From: Triticum aestivum
Taxonomy: Eukaryota; Streptophyta; Magnoliopsida; Poales; Poaceae
Direction of reading: 5' to 3'
NCBI RefSeq assembly: GCF_018294505.1
Contig: NC_057797.1
Coordinates: 125,183,116 to 125,247,115, forward strand
DNA length: 64,000 bases
Below the pieces are notes generated by a model that had not been told where the DNA came from, searched no databases, and worked only from the letters and a program-made list of their open reading frames with translations. Shown in pieces: positions 21,501 through 31,455 of the stretch; positions within the stretch are counted from its first letter, which is position 1, and each line of letters opens with the position of its first letter. The position numbers and the translations under genes are program-made.

Positions 21501-24500
21501 TGTAGCGACCCGACCCGAATGGATCAAGTCTCCGTGCTTAAGTGTCATCCCTGGATCGGTATGCTGACACACACAGTACTCGAGGATTTATAACAGAGGT
21601 AAATCACATGTAAAAGTAACGTAAATACTATTACCTCAATCCAAAATAGCGGAAGTAACAAGGTTGTGGATTCCCATCAACACCAACGACAAAGTTGAGT
21701 GTAGAAATCGTAACCCTAATGTATCACTTACTCGTCATAAGAAATCCTGCAACATGAGACGTTGCAGCCACAGAGGGTCAGTACATTGAATGTACTGGCA
21801 AATTCACACTATAGAGCAATGATGAATAATGGCTATCACTACATGCATATTTGGCTGGTGGGAAAGCTCTACGGTTATAAGGTTTTTGCGAGAAGCCAAT
21901 TTTTCCCTACTGCAAAGGAATAAATTTATTTAACTATCATGGTGGTTGTTAAATATCGAGAATGGTTGACAGCATTCTCAATCCCAATTAAGTAATATCA
22001 TTAAACCGAACAATATTTATTTAAAGTAACGTGATGAGATCAACAGGATAATCCAAGAACTAGATACTCAAGATGTCCATAACCGGGGACATGGCTAACC
22101 ATGATTAGTTTATACACTCTGCAGAGTTTGCGCACTTCTCCCACAAGACTCGATCTCCTCCGTTGGATTTCTCGCACTACATGGTGTTTGAGAAACAGAT
22201 GACCGAGACATAGTCTTTCAGAAACGTTTGCACCTTACGATGGGTAGACCGTACCACCTACAACCCCTACATCTCCTACTCTACCACTGTAAGAGTTCGC
22301 ACGACTTAATCAACTATGCTAGAGCCCATAATAGCTTGTGGCTGCACACGGAAGTTTCTAGCATGAATAATCTTATGATCCCTTTGAGCCTGGGTGGCGG
22401 ACCGTAGGATGATCACACGGTATATCCCCGGGATCTCCTAGGACAACACTGGTATATCCCCAGGTGTCCGGGCAAGTCCACTGGTATATCCCCAGGGTGC
22501 CCCTAGCAATCCACCCACATGTGTATTCAAGTTGCCACCTTAGGTTGAACCATTAAATAACAATCTCACATCTGTCATGGATTTCACTCATACCCAAACC
22601 ACGTCTACGAGCATAGCATAGCAATATAAGCAACGCATAGAAGTAACTCCCAAGGGTTTGATAGTAACAGGGCAATAGGTTCCTACCTCAGTAACTACTT
22701 CCCAATACCCACATGTTATCAATCCTACTCATGCAATGTTTGAGGGTTGAAACTAATGCATAAAAACTGGGTATGAAAGGGATATGATCAAAGTGTGAAC
22801 TTGCATGCAATGTTGATGAAGATGATTCGCACTCAAAACTCTTGATAGTCTTACTCGTCACACTCCGGTCAATCTATCGTAAGCCAGCAGTAGTAACCAC
22901 GCATAAGCAATCACTCAAAAGATCAGAAAGAACGAAGAAGACGATTTGGAAAACTTCAAACCAAGCAAATAACTCTTGCAACATAAAACAATTTCTAACA
23001 GTACCAAAATTATGTGAATTTTTCCTTATTAGAATGTTTAGGTCAAGAGCTTCGATTTGCAAAAAGAATCAACTCAAACGGAGCTACGATACTCAAGTTA
23101 TGATCAAACGAAGTTTGAATTCAGATCTGATCTAATTCAAATTTTAAATTTTCCAAAATTATTTTTGAGTTGGATTAATGGTTAGAGGAGATCATAACGA
23201 AGACGTGGGCGTTGGTTTCGTTGGATTTGGACTAACGAGTAAAAAGTTATAGTCGTTTAAAAACCAGGGGCTTATCTGTAAAGAAAATATTCACAAATGA
23301 GTCCCTGGCAGAAAAACTAAAAGAAAAAGAAAAAGAGAAATGCTACCGTACGAACGTTCGCTACAGACCGCTTAAAGGACGAAAACCGTTCGCTACAGAT
23401 CTAAATGGGTGAACGCTCGCTATCTAACAAAACCAAAAGAAAATAAATCGTACTAAAAGAAAACTGAACTATATAACAAAAACCGGTGGGTTTTTCTCGG
23501 TTTATATCGGTCGGGTGAGATGAACCGGTGGCGGCGGCGGTTTTTTCTCCGGCGAGGCGGGACAGCGGCGACGGCGAGCTCCGGCGCGGCGGGACAGCGG
23601 CGCGGGGCGGCACTGCGAGCGGCGGGGTGGTGCGGGCGACGCGAGGAGGCGAGCGGCGAGCGCAACTATGTTGGCGGCAGCGGCGGCGCGAAGTGCGGCG
23701 GTGACTGGAGATCTCGGCGGCGAAGGCGGCGATCTGCGAGGGCGGCGGCGCGAAGCGAGAGGAGGCGAGGGCGGCGCGGGGCTGCGACTTTAAAGGAGGA
23801 GGAGACGTGGAGGAGGGGCGACGGGGCGCCGTGGGAGCGCCGGACTCCGACGAGTCCGGGAGGCGCACGGGAAGAGGAAGGCGGCACTGCGCCTGGGCCG
23901 TGGCCTGGCCTGGTGCTGGGCCGGCCCAGTTCGGCTTCGGCCTAATTTTTTTTAAACACAGTCAAACAAAAAGTAATAAAATAAAATAAATAAAAATACT
24001 ATATAGGCATATAATATATCAAAATCTTCAGGAAAAAAATTCCTACAAGGTGAACATTTTTCTAGAGTCAAATAAAATCTACACAATTTCAAATAAATCA
24101 AATACTGTTGCTGCTCTAATAAAATCCAACCAAAAATCATTTTAAAAAATACCAAAATGAATTCAAATTTATTTCTCTCCAATTTTCTATTGTAGGGAAT
24201 CATGTTACCCTATTTTCCATGTATTTTATTTTTGGAGGAAAATAATTTGAATAAAACTCCAATAACTCCAAATTGAAAATAAATTCAAAAGAACTTTGAA
24301 TTTAATTCTTTGAAACTCCCAACTCATATTTCATATAATTTGAAGAAGTCATTTTATCTTCTCTCATGAAAATCATTGAGCTGCACGAAGTTTATGAATT
24401 GAAATATTTCCAAATGAATATTCAATTATTTTCAAATACCCTTTCATTTAATTTAAATGGAAGAAGTCATATCATCTTCGCTCAAAGGTTTTGTATTTGA

Positions 24501-24683
24501 AAAGAATTTGAATTCATCGAGATCAGAAAGCAAATATGAAAGTTTGGGAAAGTCCTTTTATTCCCTCTCATTTAACTTTCAAAAGTTTCGAATTTCACTC
24601 AATCAATCACACAACAATCAAACAATCAATCAATCAATCTATTTATTTTAACATTCTGAAATTTAGAATTTTGGGATGTTACA
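21501..24683 (-). mobile_element. 5' LTR of the gag-only Gypsy element
   Basis: 3183 bp, beginning on the + strand with TGTAGCGACCCGACCC and ending GGGATGTTACA. It differs from the left LTR by scattered substitutions and very few indels, so insertion was fairly recent. It would drive transcription leftwards. I could not place a TATA box with confidence. Confidence 0.92.
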
Positions 24684-24688
24684 GTGAT
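24684..24688. repeat. Target-site duplication GTGAT, right copy
   Basis: Second copy of the 5-bp duplication, followed directly by Copia leader sequence (AAAGTAAAGCAATTAC). Confidence 0.95.
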
Positions 24689-25238
24689 AAAGTAAAGCAA
24701 TTACATGGCGATTGCATTTCATACAATAAAGCGACAACCATATGGCTCCTGCCAGCTGCCGATAACTGTGTTATAAAACATGGTCATCTCATACAATAAA
24801 ATTGAGCATCATGTCTTGACCATATCACATCACAACATGCCCTGCAAAAAACAAGTTAGACGTCCTCTACTTTGTTGTTGCAAGTTTTACGTGGCTGCTA
24901 CGGGCTGAGCAAGAACCGTTCTTACCGACACATCAAAAACCACAACACGGTATAGTGATTGCTTTTTGATCTTGAGAAAGAACCCTGTTCATTGAATCTG
25001 ATTCAACTAAAGCTGGAGAAACAAACACCCACTAGCCACCTGTGTGCGAAGCACGTCGGTAGAACCAGCCTCGCGTAAGCGTACGCGTAATGTCGGTCTA
25101 GGCCGCTTCATCCAACAATGTTGCTGAATCAAGAATCAACTAGTGACGACAAGCAATATGTATATACCCACGCCCACAACTCCTTTGTGTTCTACGCGTG
25201 CATATAACATCTACGCATAAACCTGGCTTGGATGCCAC
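24689..25238 (-). other. Copia 5' leader, right part, with primer-binding site
   Basis: It continues the Copia leader interrupted at 14559 and matches 48752-49297. The primer-binding site is at 25225-25237. On the - strand it reads TGGCATCCAAGCC, three changes from the TGGTATCAGAGCC seen in the related copy at 49284-49296. No gene is present. Confidence 0.85.
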
Positions 25239-26965
25239 TGTTGGGGAATGTAGTAATTTCAAAAAAAATCCTACGCACATGCAAGATCATGGTGATGCAT
25301 AGCAAAGAGAGGGGAGAGTGTCGTCCACGTACCCTCGTAGACCGTAAGCGGAAGTGTTATGAGAACGCGGTTGATGTAGTCGTACATCTTCATGATCCAA
25401 CCGATCCAAGTACCGAAAGTACGACACCTCGGAGTTAAGAACACATTCAGCCCCGTGACATCCCACGAACTCCGATCCAGCATAGCTTCGAGGGAGAGTT
25501 CCGTCAACACGAAGGCATGATGACGGTGATGATGATGCTACCGACACGGGGCTTCGCCTAAGCACCGCTATGATATGACCGAGGTGGATTATGGTGGAGG
25601 GGGGCACCGCACACGGCTAAAAGATCAACTGATCAACTTGTGTGTCTTGGGGTGCCCCCTGCCCCAGTATATAAAGGAGCAAGGGGGGAGGCCGGCCGGC
25701 CCTAGCAGGGCGCGCCAGGAGGAGTCCTGCTCCCACCGGGAGTAGGATTCCCCCCTTTCCTAGTTGGACTAGGAGAGAAGGAAGGGGGAGGGAGGGAGGA
25801 AGGAAAGGGGGGCGCCACCCTCTCCTAGTCCAATTCAGACCAGAGGGAGAGCGGGCGTGCGTCCTGCCATGGTCTCCTCTCTCTCCCTGCACTATGGCTC
25901 AATAAGGCCCATACATTTACCGGGGGGTTCCGGTAACCTCCCGGTACTCCGGTAAAATCCCGATTTCACCCAGAACTATTCCGATGTCTAAATATAGGCT
26001 TCCAATATATCGATCTTTATGTCTCGACCATTCGAGACTCCTCGTCGTGTCTGTGATCATATCTGGGACTCCGAACTACCTTCGGTACATCAAAACACAT
26101 AATCTCATATTATCGATCGTCATCGAACTTTAAGTGTGCGGACCCTACGGGTTCGAGAACTATGTAGACATGACCGAGACTCGTCTCCGGTCAATAACCA
26201 ATAGCGGAACCTGGATGCTGATATTGGTTCCTACATATTCTACGAAGATCTTTATCAAATTCATAACAACATACGTTGTTCCCTTTGTCATCGATATGTT
26301 ACTTGCCCAAGATTCGATCGTCGGTATCCTTATACCTAGTTCAATCTCGTTACTGGCAAGTCTCTTTACTCGTTTCGTAATGCATCATCCCGCAACTAAC
26401 TCATTAGTCACAATGCTTGCAAGGCTTATAGTGATGTGCATTACCGAGATGGTCCAGAGATACCTCTCCAACAATTGGAGTGACAAATCCTAATCTTGAT
26501 CTATGCCAACTCAACAAGTACCATCGGAGACACCTGTAGAGCACCTTTATAATCACCCAGTTCTGTTGTGACGTTTGGTAGCACACAAAGTGTTCTCCGG
26601 TACTCGGGAGTTGCATAATCTCATAGTCACAGGAACATGTATAAGTCATGAAGAAAGCAATAGCAACAAACTAAATGATCATCGTGCTAAGCTAACGGAT
26701 GGGTCAAGTCCATCACATCATTCTCTAATGATGTGATCCTGTTAATCAAATGACAACTCATGTCTATGGCTAGGAGACATAACCATCATTGATTCAACGA
26801 GTTAGTCAAGTAGAGGCATACTAGAGACACTCTGTTTGTCTATGTATCCACACATGTACTAAGTTTCCGGTTAATACAATTCTAGCATGAATAATAAACA
26901 TTTATCATGATATAAGGAAATATAAATAACAACTTTATTATTGCCTCTAGGGCATATTTCCTTCA
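25239..26965 (-). mobile_element. 5' LTR of the Copia element (1727 bp)
   Basis: Read on the - strand it starts TGAAGGAAATATGCCC and ends TTCCCCAACA. A TATA-like CTTTATATACTGG lies on the - strand at about 25668-25680. Length and termini fit the BARE/WIS/Angela group. GTGAC follows at 26966, but its partner is not available because the left end of the element is truncated. Confidence 0.9.
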
Positions 26966-26973
26966 GTGACTAG

Positions 26974-27417
26974 TTCCCATTATGCCAGGATGAAGAAGCC
27001 CTGTCTATCTTCTCATCAGAAGGAGCAGTTGAAGGATGGTTACGTTACTCCCCACAAGACCAGACTAACTTCAGCCCGGAAGGACTGACAGATCTCCATC
27101 TTTTTTGTTGTGATGCGCAAGTACAATGTTGTTCTAGGATTCTTTCCGGCGAGTTCCATTTTTTAAAGTGTGCTCTACATGGACCATGTTGGTGCCTGTT
27201 TAAACTATCAATTCATAGTACAGTTTGCTTTATACTAATCACTTATTTTGTATTTGTGCAAACAGGGGTGCTCAGGTTGATTTCAATGGGAACTACACAA
27301 AATGTTCATGAATACATCGAATCATCATTTCCACCACAAGAAAGGAGGTGCCGATATGTTCAAGGCGTTGCAACATATAAAGGCAAAATCATACAAGCTA
27401 CGTGCGAATTTGGTTGA
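26974..27417 (+). other. Unidentified exon-like open frame, possibly a gene fragment
   Basis: An open frame of about 147 codons without a start codon begins after a TAG at 26971 and ends at TGA 27415-27417. Its first part (DEEALSIFSSEGAVEGWLRY, then SPQDQTNFSPEGLTDLHLF) and last part (NVHEYIESSFPPQERRCRYV, then QGVATYKGKIIQATCEFG) look like real protein. The middle (about 27197-27266) is hydrophobic, T-rich and bounded by GT and CAG, so it is probably an intron. I do not recognise the family. It starts just right of the Copia LTR, so the upstream part may have been displaced or lost. It could be a captured gene piece inside the CACTA element or old low-copy DNA. Confidence 0.35.
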
Positions 27418-27863
27418 TTTTGGTGGAACTCCACAAAAAGAACAGCTAGTTTATTTAGCATGAGGTGCCATGTCAATGTCTAAACTGATGGCAAACCCTG
27501 CCCATTCAACAATCATAGGCATTTCATATTTTGGAATGGAAAAACCTTGTCAAATTTTGCTCCTTGATGTACGCAAAACAACACGTATTTGACATTCTGG
27601 AATGGGACAACCTTGTCAAATTTTGCTCATTGATGTTCGCAAGAAGACATGCGTTTGATATTTTCGAATGGGACGCCCTTTGCTGTCAGGAACATCGATC
27701 GATTTTTATTTATTGTTTAGTTGTTAAGTAAATATTGGCTCTGACATGTGAATCGCTGGGATGCATAATCATTGATTGTTTTGAATGTTCTCTAAGAATT
27801 GTCAGGCATGTGTGTTTGATTGCAATGTACAGGAATGCTAAAAAGCAGCTCAAACTCTTTGTA
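27418..27863. repeat. Low-copy stretch with a 66-bp in-frame tandem repeat
   Basis: TTGGAATGG recurs at about 27531 and 27597 and a degenerate TCGAATGGG near 27664, giving two full 66-bp units and the start of a third (27531-27680). A short frame at 27531-27731 reads the unit as EWDNLVKFCSLMFARRHAFD with few changes. The unit length is 22 codons, so the repeat keeps frame. The rest of the interval shows nothing recognisable. No evidence of expression is visible. Confidence 0.6.
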
Positions 27864-28022
27864 CTCCCTCTGTTCCTTTTTACTTTGCATATTAGATTTC
27901 TTTCAAGTCAGTTGATTTACATTGTGAATGTTCATACTTTTTTTCTAAAAGTGTGGTCAAAGTAGAGATACTTTGACTGCAGACAAAACTTGTATACAGA
28001 CTAAAAAGGACAGGATGGAGTA
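27864..28022. mobile_element. Stowaway-type MITE (159 bp)
   Basis: Terminal inverted repeats CTCCCTCTGTTCCTTTTTA and, at the other end, CTAAAAAGGACAGGATGGAG, flanked by TA on each side (27862-27863 and 28023-28024). Length, TIR and TA target fit Stowaway elements, which are moved by Mariner-type transposases. No coding capacity. Confidence 0.88.
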
Positions 28023-28295
28023 CATGTGAAACTGCTGCAAACAAGGTAATCACCCTGGGAATAATCCTAGTACGTATTGTTTTGCATGTTCATCCAATAC
28101 CAGTAATACAAGAATTCGAACTAATCAGACTTAATTCATTCATACATGGTCAGATTTCATATAAACATGTCGGATTTCATTACATTTCATACATTCTTCA
28201 ACTAAAAAGGGGTGCGCTGGAGGTATAATTAATTAACGAATCTACCCACCTGTGTTCGGCTGAGCCAAACAAAAGCTTATTCTCCAGCGGACTGA

Positions 28296-28405
28296 GCTTC
28301 AGTGACTTAACTGCCGGTGTAGTTGCGTAACTCACATGTGGCCCAGATGCCTGTTGGGCCCACGTGTCAGTGACCCAACTACACTAGCAGTTAAGTAACT
28401 GAAGC
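28296..28405. repeat. 110-bp foldback (near-perfect inverted repeat)
   Basis: The left arm starts GCTTCAGTGACTTAACTGCC and the right arm ends CAGTTAAGTAACTGAAGC. The two ~50-bp arms pair along most of their length around a ~10-base loop (GATGCCTGTT). It may be a small MITE or a hairpin-forming relic. No clear target duplication was found. The flanks 28023-28295 and 28406-28579 show nothing else recognisable. Confidence 0.75.
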
Positions 28406-28579
28406 AGCATCCTTCTACAACATAGCTCTCCGACTCCACGCCGCTGCCAAGAAGCTAATCGGCTGTCAATGGTCAACCCGCCTAGCCTGGCTTCAACCAG
28501 AGGGTAGCAGCGGCGGGCTTACTTGGACCCGAGCGGCGGCGACCTACCATGTTCTACTCTTCGTCGTTTTCTGTGTGGT

Positions 28580-28925
28580 GTGGCCTCGTTGGCATTGGGG
28601 CGGGGCCTCGACGGAGCCGGCGATGTCCTCTGTCTCATTGCCAAAGGGGCGGCGCTTCAGCGGAGCGGAGAAAATCCTCCCCCTCATTGCCGGCAGGGTA
28701 GGGCCTCAGTTGAGTCGGCGGTGTCCTCTGCCTCGTTGTTGGCACGGCGGGGCCTCGGCGGAGTAGGGCCTCGCTGAAGCCGGCGAGGTCCTCTGCCTCG
28801 ATGCCCGTGGGGTGGGGCCTCGGTGGAGCCTGCGGTGTCTTATGCCTTATTGTTGGTGCCACGGGGCATGGGCGGAGCAGGGCCTCGTCGACGCCAATGG
28901 AGCGGGGACTCATCAAAGCCGGCAT
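28580..28925. repeat. Irregular GC-rich minisatellite
   Basis: Motifs of the type GGGGCCTCGGCGGAG and GTCCTCTGCCTCG recur at uneven spacings of roughly 48-63 bp (near 28625, 28673, 28722, 28785 and 28835). The array overlaps the 3' end of the broken gene on the - strand. Open frames on both strands come from the repeat composition. Confidence 0.65.
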
Positions 28926-29427
28926 TGTCCTCTGCTTCGTCCTCGGTCTCGCCAAACAACGCCTCACCCACTTCATCGCCCTCTTTGTAGGCGGCCGCAG
29001 CCTCCGCCACCCACATGCGGTATCACCAGCGCTCGAGGCGGCCCTCGCGGGCGGAGCGGTATGAGTCGAGCAGCGCCTCCTGCTCTGCCCGCTCCACATC
29101 GATCTACTCATCCGCCTGTAGGTGCTCCTGGAGGAGATGGTGGTTGAAGACAGCGTCGGCCTGCACCTCCCGGAACTGCTCCTCATGCTTCTGCCTCACC
29201 GTGTCCATGTATTGGGCATAGGCCTCGCCGATGGTCATGGTGCAATGCACCGGCGAGGATGGCACGGAGGAGGGGGTTGGCGCCGGACCGTCGACTACCG
29301 TGTTATCCATTAGGACGTCGTCGTCCTCCAACTGCCTGCCGGCCAGCCAGTCGTCAGTAATGGCTGCCATCTTCTTGTGGTCCGTTGTCCGCCCGTCCTG
29401 AAGAGCACTGGATTGCGAGGAAGCCAT
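28840..29427 (-). pseudogene. Unidentified gene with TATA box and two in-frame stops
   Basis: The start is the ATG at 29427 (MASSQSSALQDG), chosen because a TATA box lies 73 bp upstream. The longer frame that begins at 29808 would run through that promoter. The protein is acidic and then helical (EAYAQYMDTVRQKHEEQF, then VQADAVFNHHLLQEH). A TAG at 29104-29106 closes the open part after 107 codons. The same frame continues in the same style (ERAEQEALLDSYRSAREGRL) through a TGA at 29023-29025 to a TAA at 28840-28842, passing an Ala/Glu-rich stretch. It is therefore a ~195-residue gene with two nonsense mutations, or a shorter 107-residue protein. I do not know its function. Its GC-rich setting next to CACTA-type repeats suggests a gene carried by that transposon. 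Confidence 0.5.
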
Positions 29428-29499
29428 GGTGGGGAGTAGTTGTGTGGACAGGAGAAAGGGAACGGAGGCGGATGACTGCAACTGTGGCCGGTGCAGCAG

Positions 29500-29508
29500 T
29501 TTATATAG
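29500..29508 (-). promoter_or_regulatory. TATA box upstream of the 29427 start
   Basis: The - strand reads TGCTATATAAACTGC, a strong plant TATA box 73 bp before the ATG. It supports that start and implies transcription leftwards. Confidence 0.6.
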
Positions 29509-29815
29509 CAATGATGGGCGGCGGAGGGATAGACATGTGGTGCCGGAGTAGCCGCCTCGGCAACCGCGTATCATTAATGTGGGCGGCAGACGGGCGGACG
29601 GACGACACTTATGTCGTTTGAAGGCGGAGCAATCGCCTGCACCGGGAAGGGGGGTAGGAGGCACTGACCGTTTTGGGCGGAAAGCGCGCGTGGGCGAGGG
29701 AGGCGGTTTGGGTGGGCCACGGTAGTCAGACTCGTGCTTGGCAGCGGGTCGGTCCAGCAGCCGGACATGCTGGCTCGCCAGCGAGCTCGCCGAGCTGAGC
29801 ATCGACAATTAGACG

Positions 29816-30167
29816 ATGGACGTAGCTTCCGACCAGGAGCTGGCGCCACTGTCCAAGCCGGTTAATGTCGTGTTCACCATAGAGCAGGTGTGGCCGCACT
29901 TCGATGTCCTAATGGCGGAAGAGCTACCAGCACAGGAGGACCTGTGCTGCAACCTTCGTCTCCTCAATGAGCACCGGTGAACAAGCAAACAACAATGCCG
30001 TCGCAGACATGTGGGCCTATGATCCTGGCTTCCCGAATGAGCAGCGGGCACTGTATCAGACCATCCATAGGGCCCGTGAGGCCCTCTCCATCGTCCTTCG
30101 AGTTGTTGCGCTCGCTGTGGCGCCGCCGTCTCTTATTGTCAACATGGTCAACGGACATGAGGAATGA
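29816..30167 (+). pseudogene. Possible frameshifted small gene
   Basis: From the ATG at 29816 a frame reads MDVASDQELAPLSKPVNVVF and continues to TGA at 29980. A second frame, 29967-30167, continues in similar protein-like style (NNAVADMWAYDPGFPNEQRA, then LYQTIHRAREAL). Together they suggest one coding region with a frameshift near 29970. No family was recognised and no TATA box was found upstream. It could equally be a chance frame in GC-rich DNA. Confidence 0.25.
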
Positions 30168-31455
30168 GGAGATGATTTTACTTGGAGAGGATGACAGTGG
30201 GGACCCACCAGGGCCATAGCCGCACATACGCAAGTGCCTCCTTATTACATACAACTATAATATTTTTTGCTTCCTCCTGGTCTCCTAACATCATGGTCCC
30301 ACACCATTGCCAACCTATGTAGTCAATAAACAAAATAATTGCACAAGGAGCGGCCGACAGCTGGGACCAAGCAGCTCGAGCAGTATTTATGTTTTTAAGG
30401 TGTGAGCACTTCAGAGTTTTTCTTGAGCGATGTTTTCGTTGTTGTCCAGAGGAGAGCAGGGTATTAACTGGGCGGGCTATGGCCTGTCTTGCCCAGGCCA
30501 GATATCCAGCCTAGATATTAATGTTTTTTCCAGCTGAAAATGGCTAGCCCAGCTATACTTTTTTTGAGGAATATCCAGGCAAGGTCAACTTGATATTCTC
30601 CGCCTCGCTGGGCTGCAAATCTTTCCAATGAGGGATGCATTTGGCTTAACAACGAAATGGGCTTTAAGAAATAATAAATGGGATGTCATTATAAAAACTG
30701 GAAGTAACTATTAAAAAATGCACCAAACACGTAATTAGTTTACGATTTTTTTGGATTTTGAAAATTTTAATTTCATTAATTGTTGTGCGTGCAATGTTTC
30801 ACTGGAATTTTTACGTAATACAAATTTATATTGAAATTGTATTTAATCTGACTAGAAATTTCAGGATAAAAGTATTTCGGATCCCATCAAAGTGTGGGAA
30901 ATTTTATTGAATTCTGTTTTGAACGGTTGGTTGAACTTACTAATCATTGTCCTAGCTAGAAAATGGGTTGTACTTTTAACAAACTGTAAATGGGCTGTAG
31001 TAAATTCCATTAGAATTCAAAAATGAGTTGTACATTCTTGCAAATCGCAAATGGGCTATAAGTTCTTTGACACACACTTGTGTGCCCACTAAGTTGACGC
31101 GTCCCTAAAAAAGTAAGTTGACGTGTATGCAAGGCTTTGCCAACTTATAGTCAACACACGGTTCTAGCAGCAGTGGCCGTTGGATGTCCATCCAACGGAT
31201 GTCGTGCTTCTTCTTCAATCTCGGATATTCTAGCTTCAGCCGTATAAAAAATGATTCCCCCCTGACATCTGGGGCGCACTGTTTCGGAGGCTAACCTATG
31301 GGCCTACTAAGTTGACGCGTACCAAGGGCTTTGTCAACTTAGTCAATATAAACGATACTAGTGGCAAAGACCGTACGATGTCCATCCAACGACCGTAGTG
31401 CTTCTTCAACTTCTGGTCTTCTTGCTCCAGCCACCCAAACCAGTGCCGGTGGGAC
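30168..31455. other. CACTA-associated repeat-rich DNA, left of the chromovirus insertion
   Basis: 30168-30250 contains GTGCCTCCTTATTAC-type strings that recur at 45730-46570. 30480-31090 is AT-rich with repeated AAATGGGCTGTA/AAATGGGTTGTA strings. 31080-31455 holds two copies of a TAAGTTGACG ... TTGTCAACTTAGTCAATA unit that recurs at about 45950. The final unit is cut at 31455 by the chromovirus and resumes at 45383. No gene is seen. Confidence 0.55.
31451..31455. repeat. Target-site duplication GGGAC, left copy
   Basis: GGGAC precedes the LTR start at 31456 and is repeated at 45378-45382. Confidence 0.95.

Larger units (their letters stand above)
14560..24683 (-). mobile_element. Complete gag-only (non-autonomous) Gypsy-like LTR retrotransposon
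   Basis: Two near-identical LTRs (14560-17739 and 21501-24683, about 3.18 kb each) flank a 3761-bp internal region. Read on the - strand the LTRs run TGTAACATCCC to GGTCGCTACA. A tRNA-iMet primer-binding site borders the right LTR and a purine-rich tract borders the left LTR. GTGAT flanks both ends. The internal region contains a gag with zinc knuckles but no protease, reverse transcriptase, RNase H or integrase, so the element must be moved by enzymes from a relative. It sits in the 5' leader of the Copia element and is younger than it. Confidence 0.92.
8607..26965 (-). mobile_element. BARE/Angela-like Copia retrotransposon, split by a nested Gypsy element
   Basis: The element reads leftwards: 5' LTR 25239-26965, primer-binding site 25225-25237, 5' untranslated region 24689-25238 plus 13879-14559, gag-pol 13878-9982, purine tract 9894-9909, and 3' LTR 8607-9893 (truncated at its left end). 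The interval 14560-24683 is a later insertion. The Copia order gag-protease-integrase-reverse transcriptase-RNase H is visible. Similar LTR and leader sequence occurs at 48068-50387 and, on the other strand, at 52571-63566. The left end was lost where the Tat-like LTR now abuts, so no target duplication can be checked. Confidence 0.85.

Noticed and set aside
28523..29147. Several + strand frames of 60-111 residues
   Set aside because: They overlap the GC-rich minisatellite and the better supported - strand gene, and lack promoter or family evidence.
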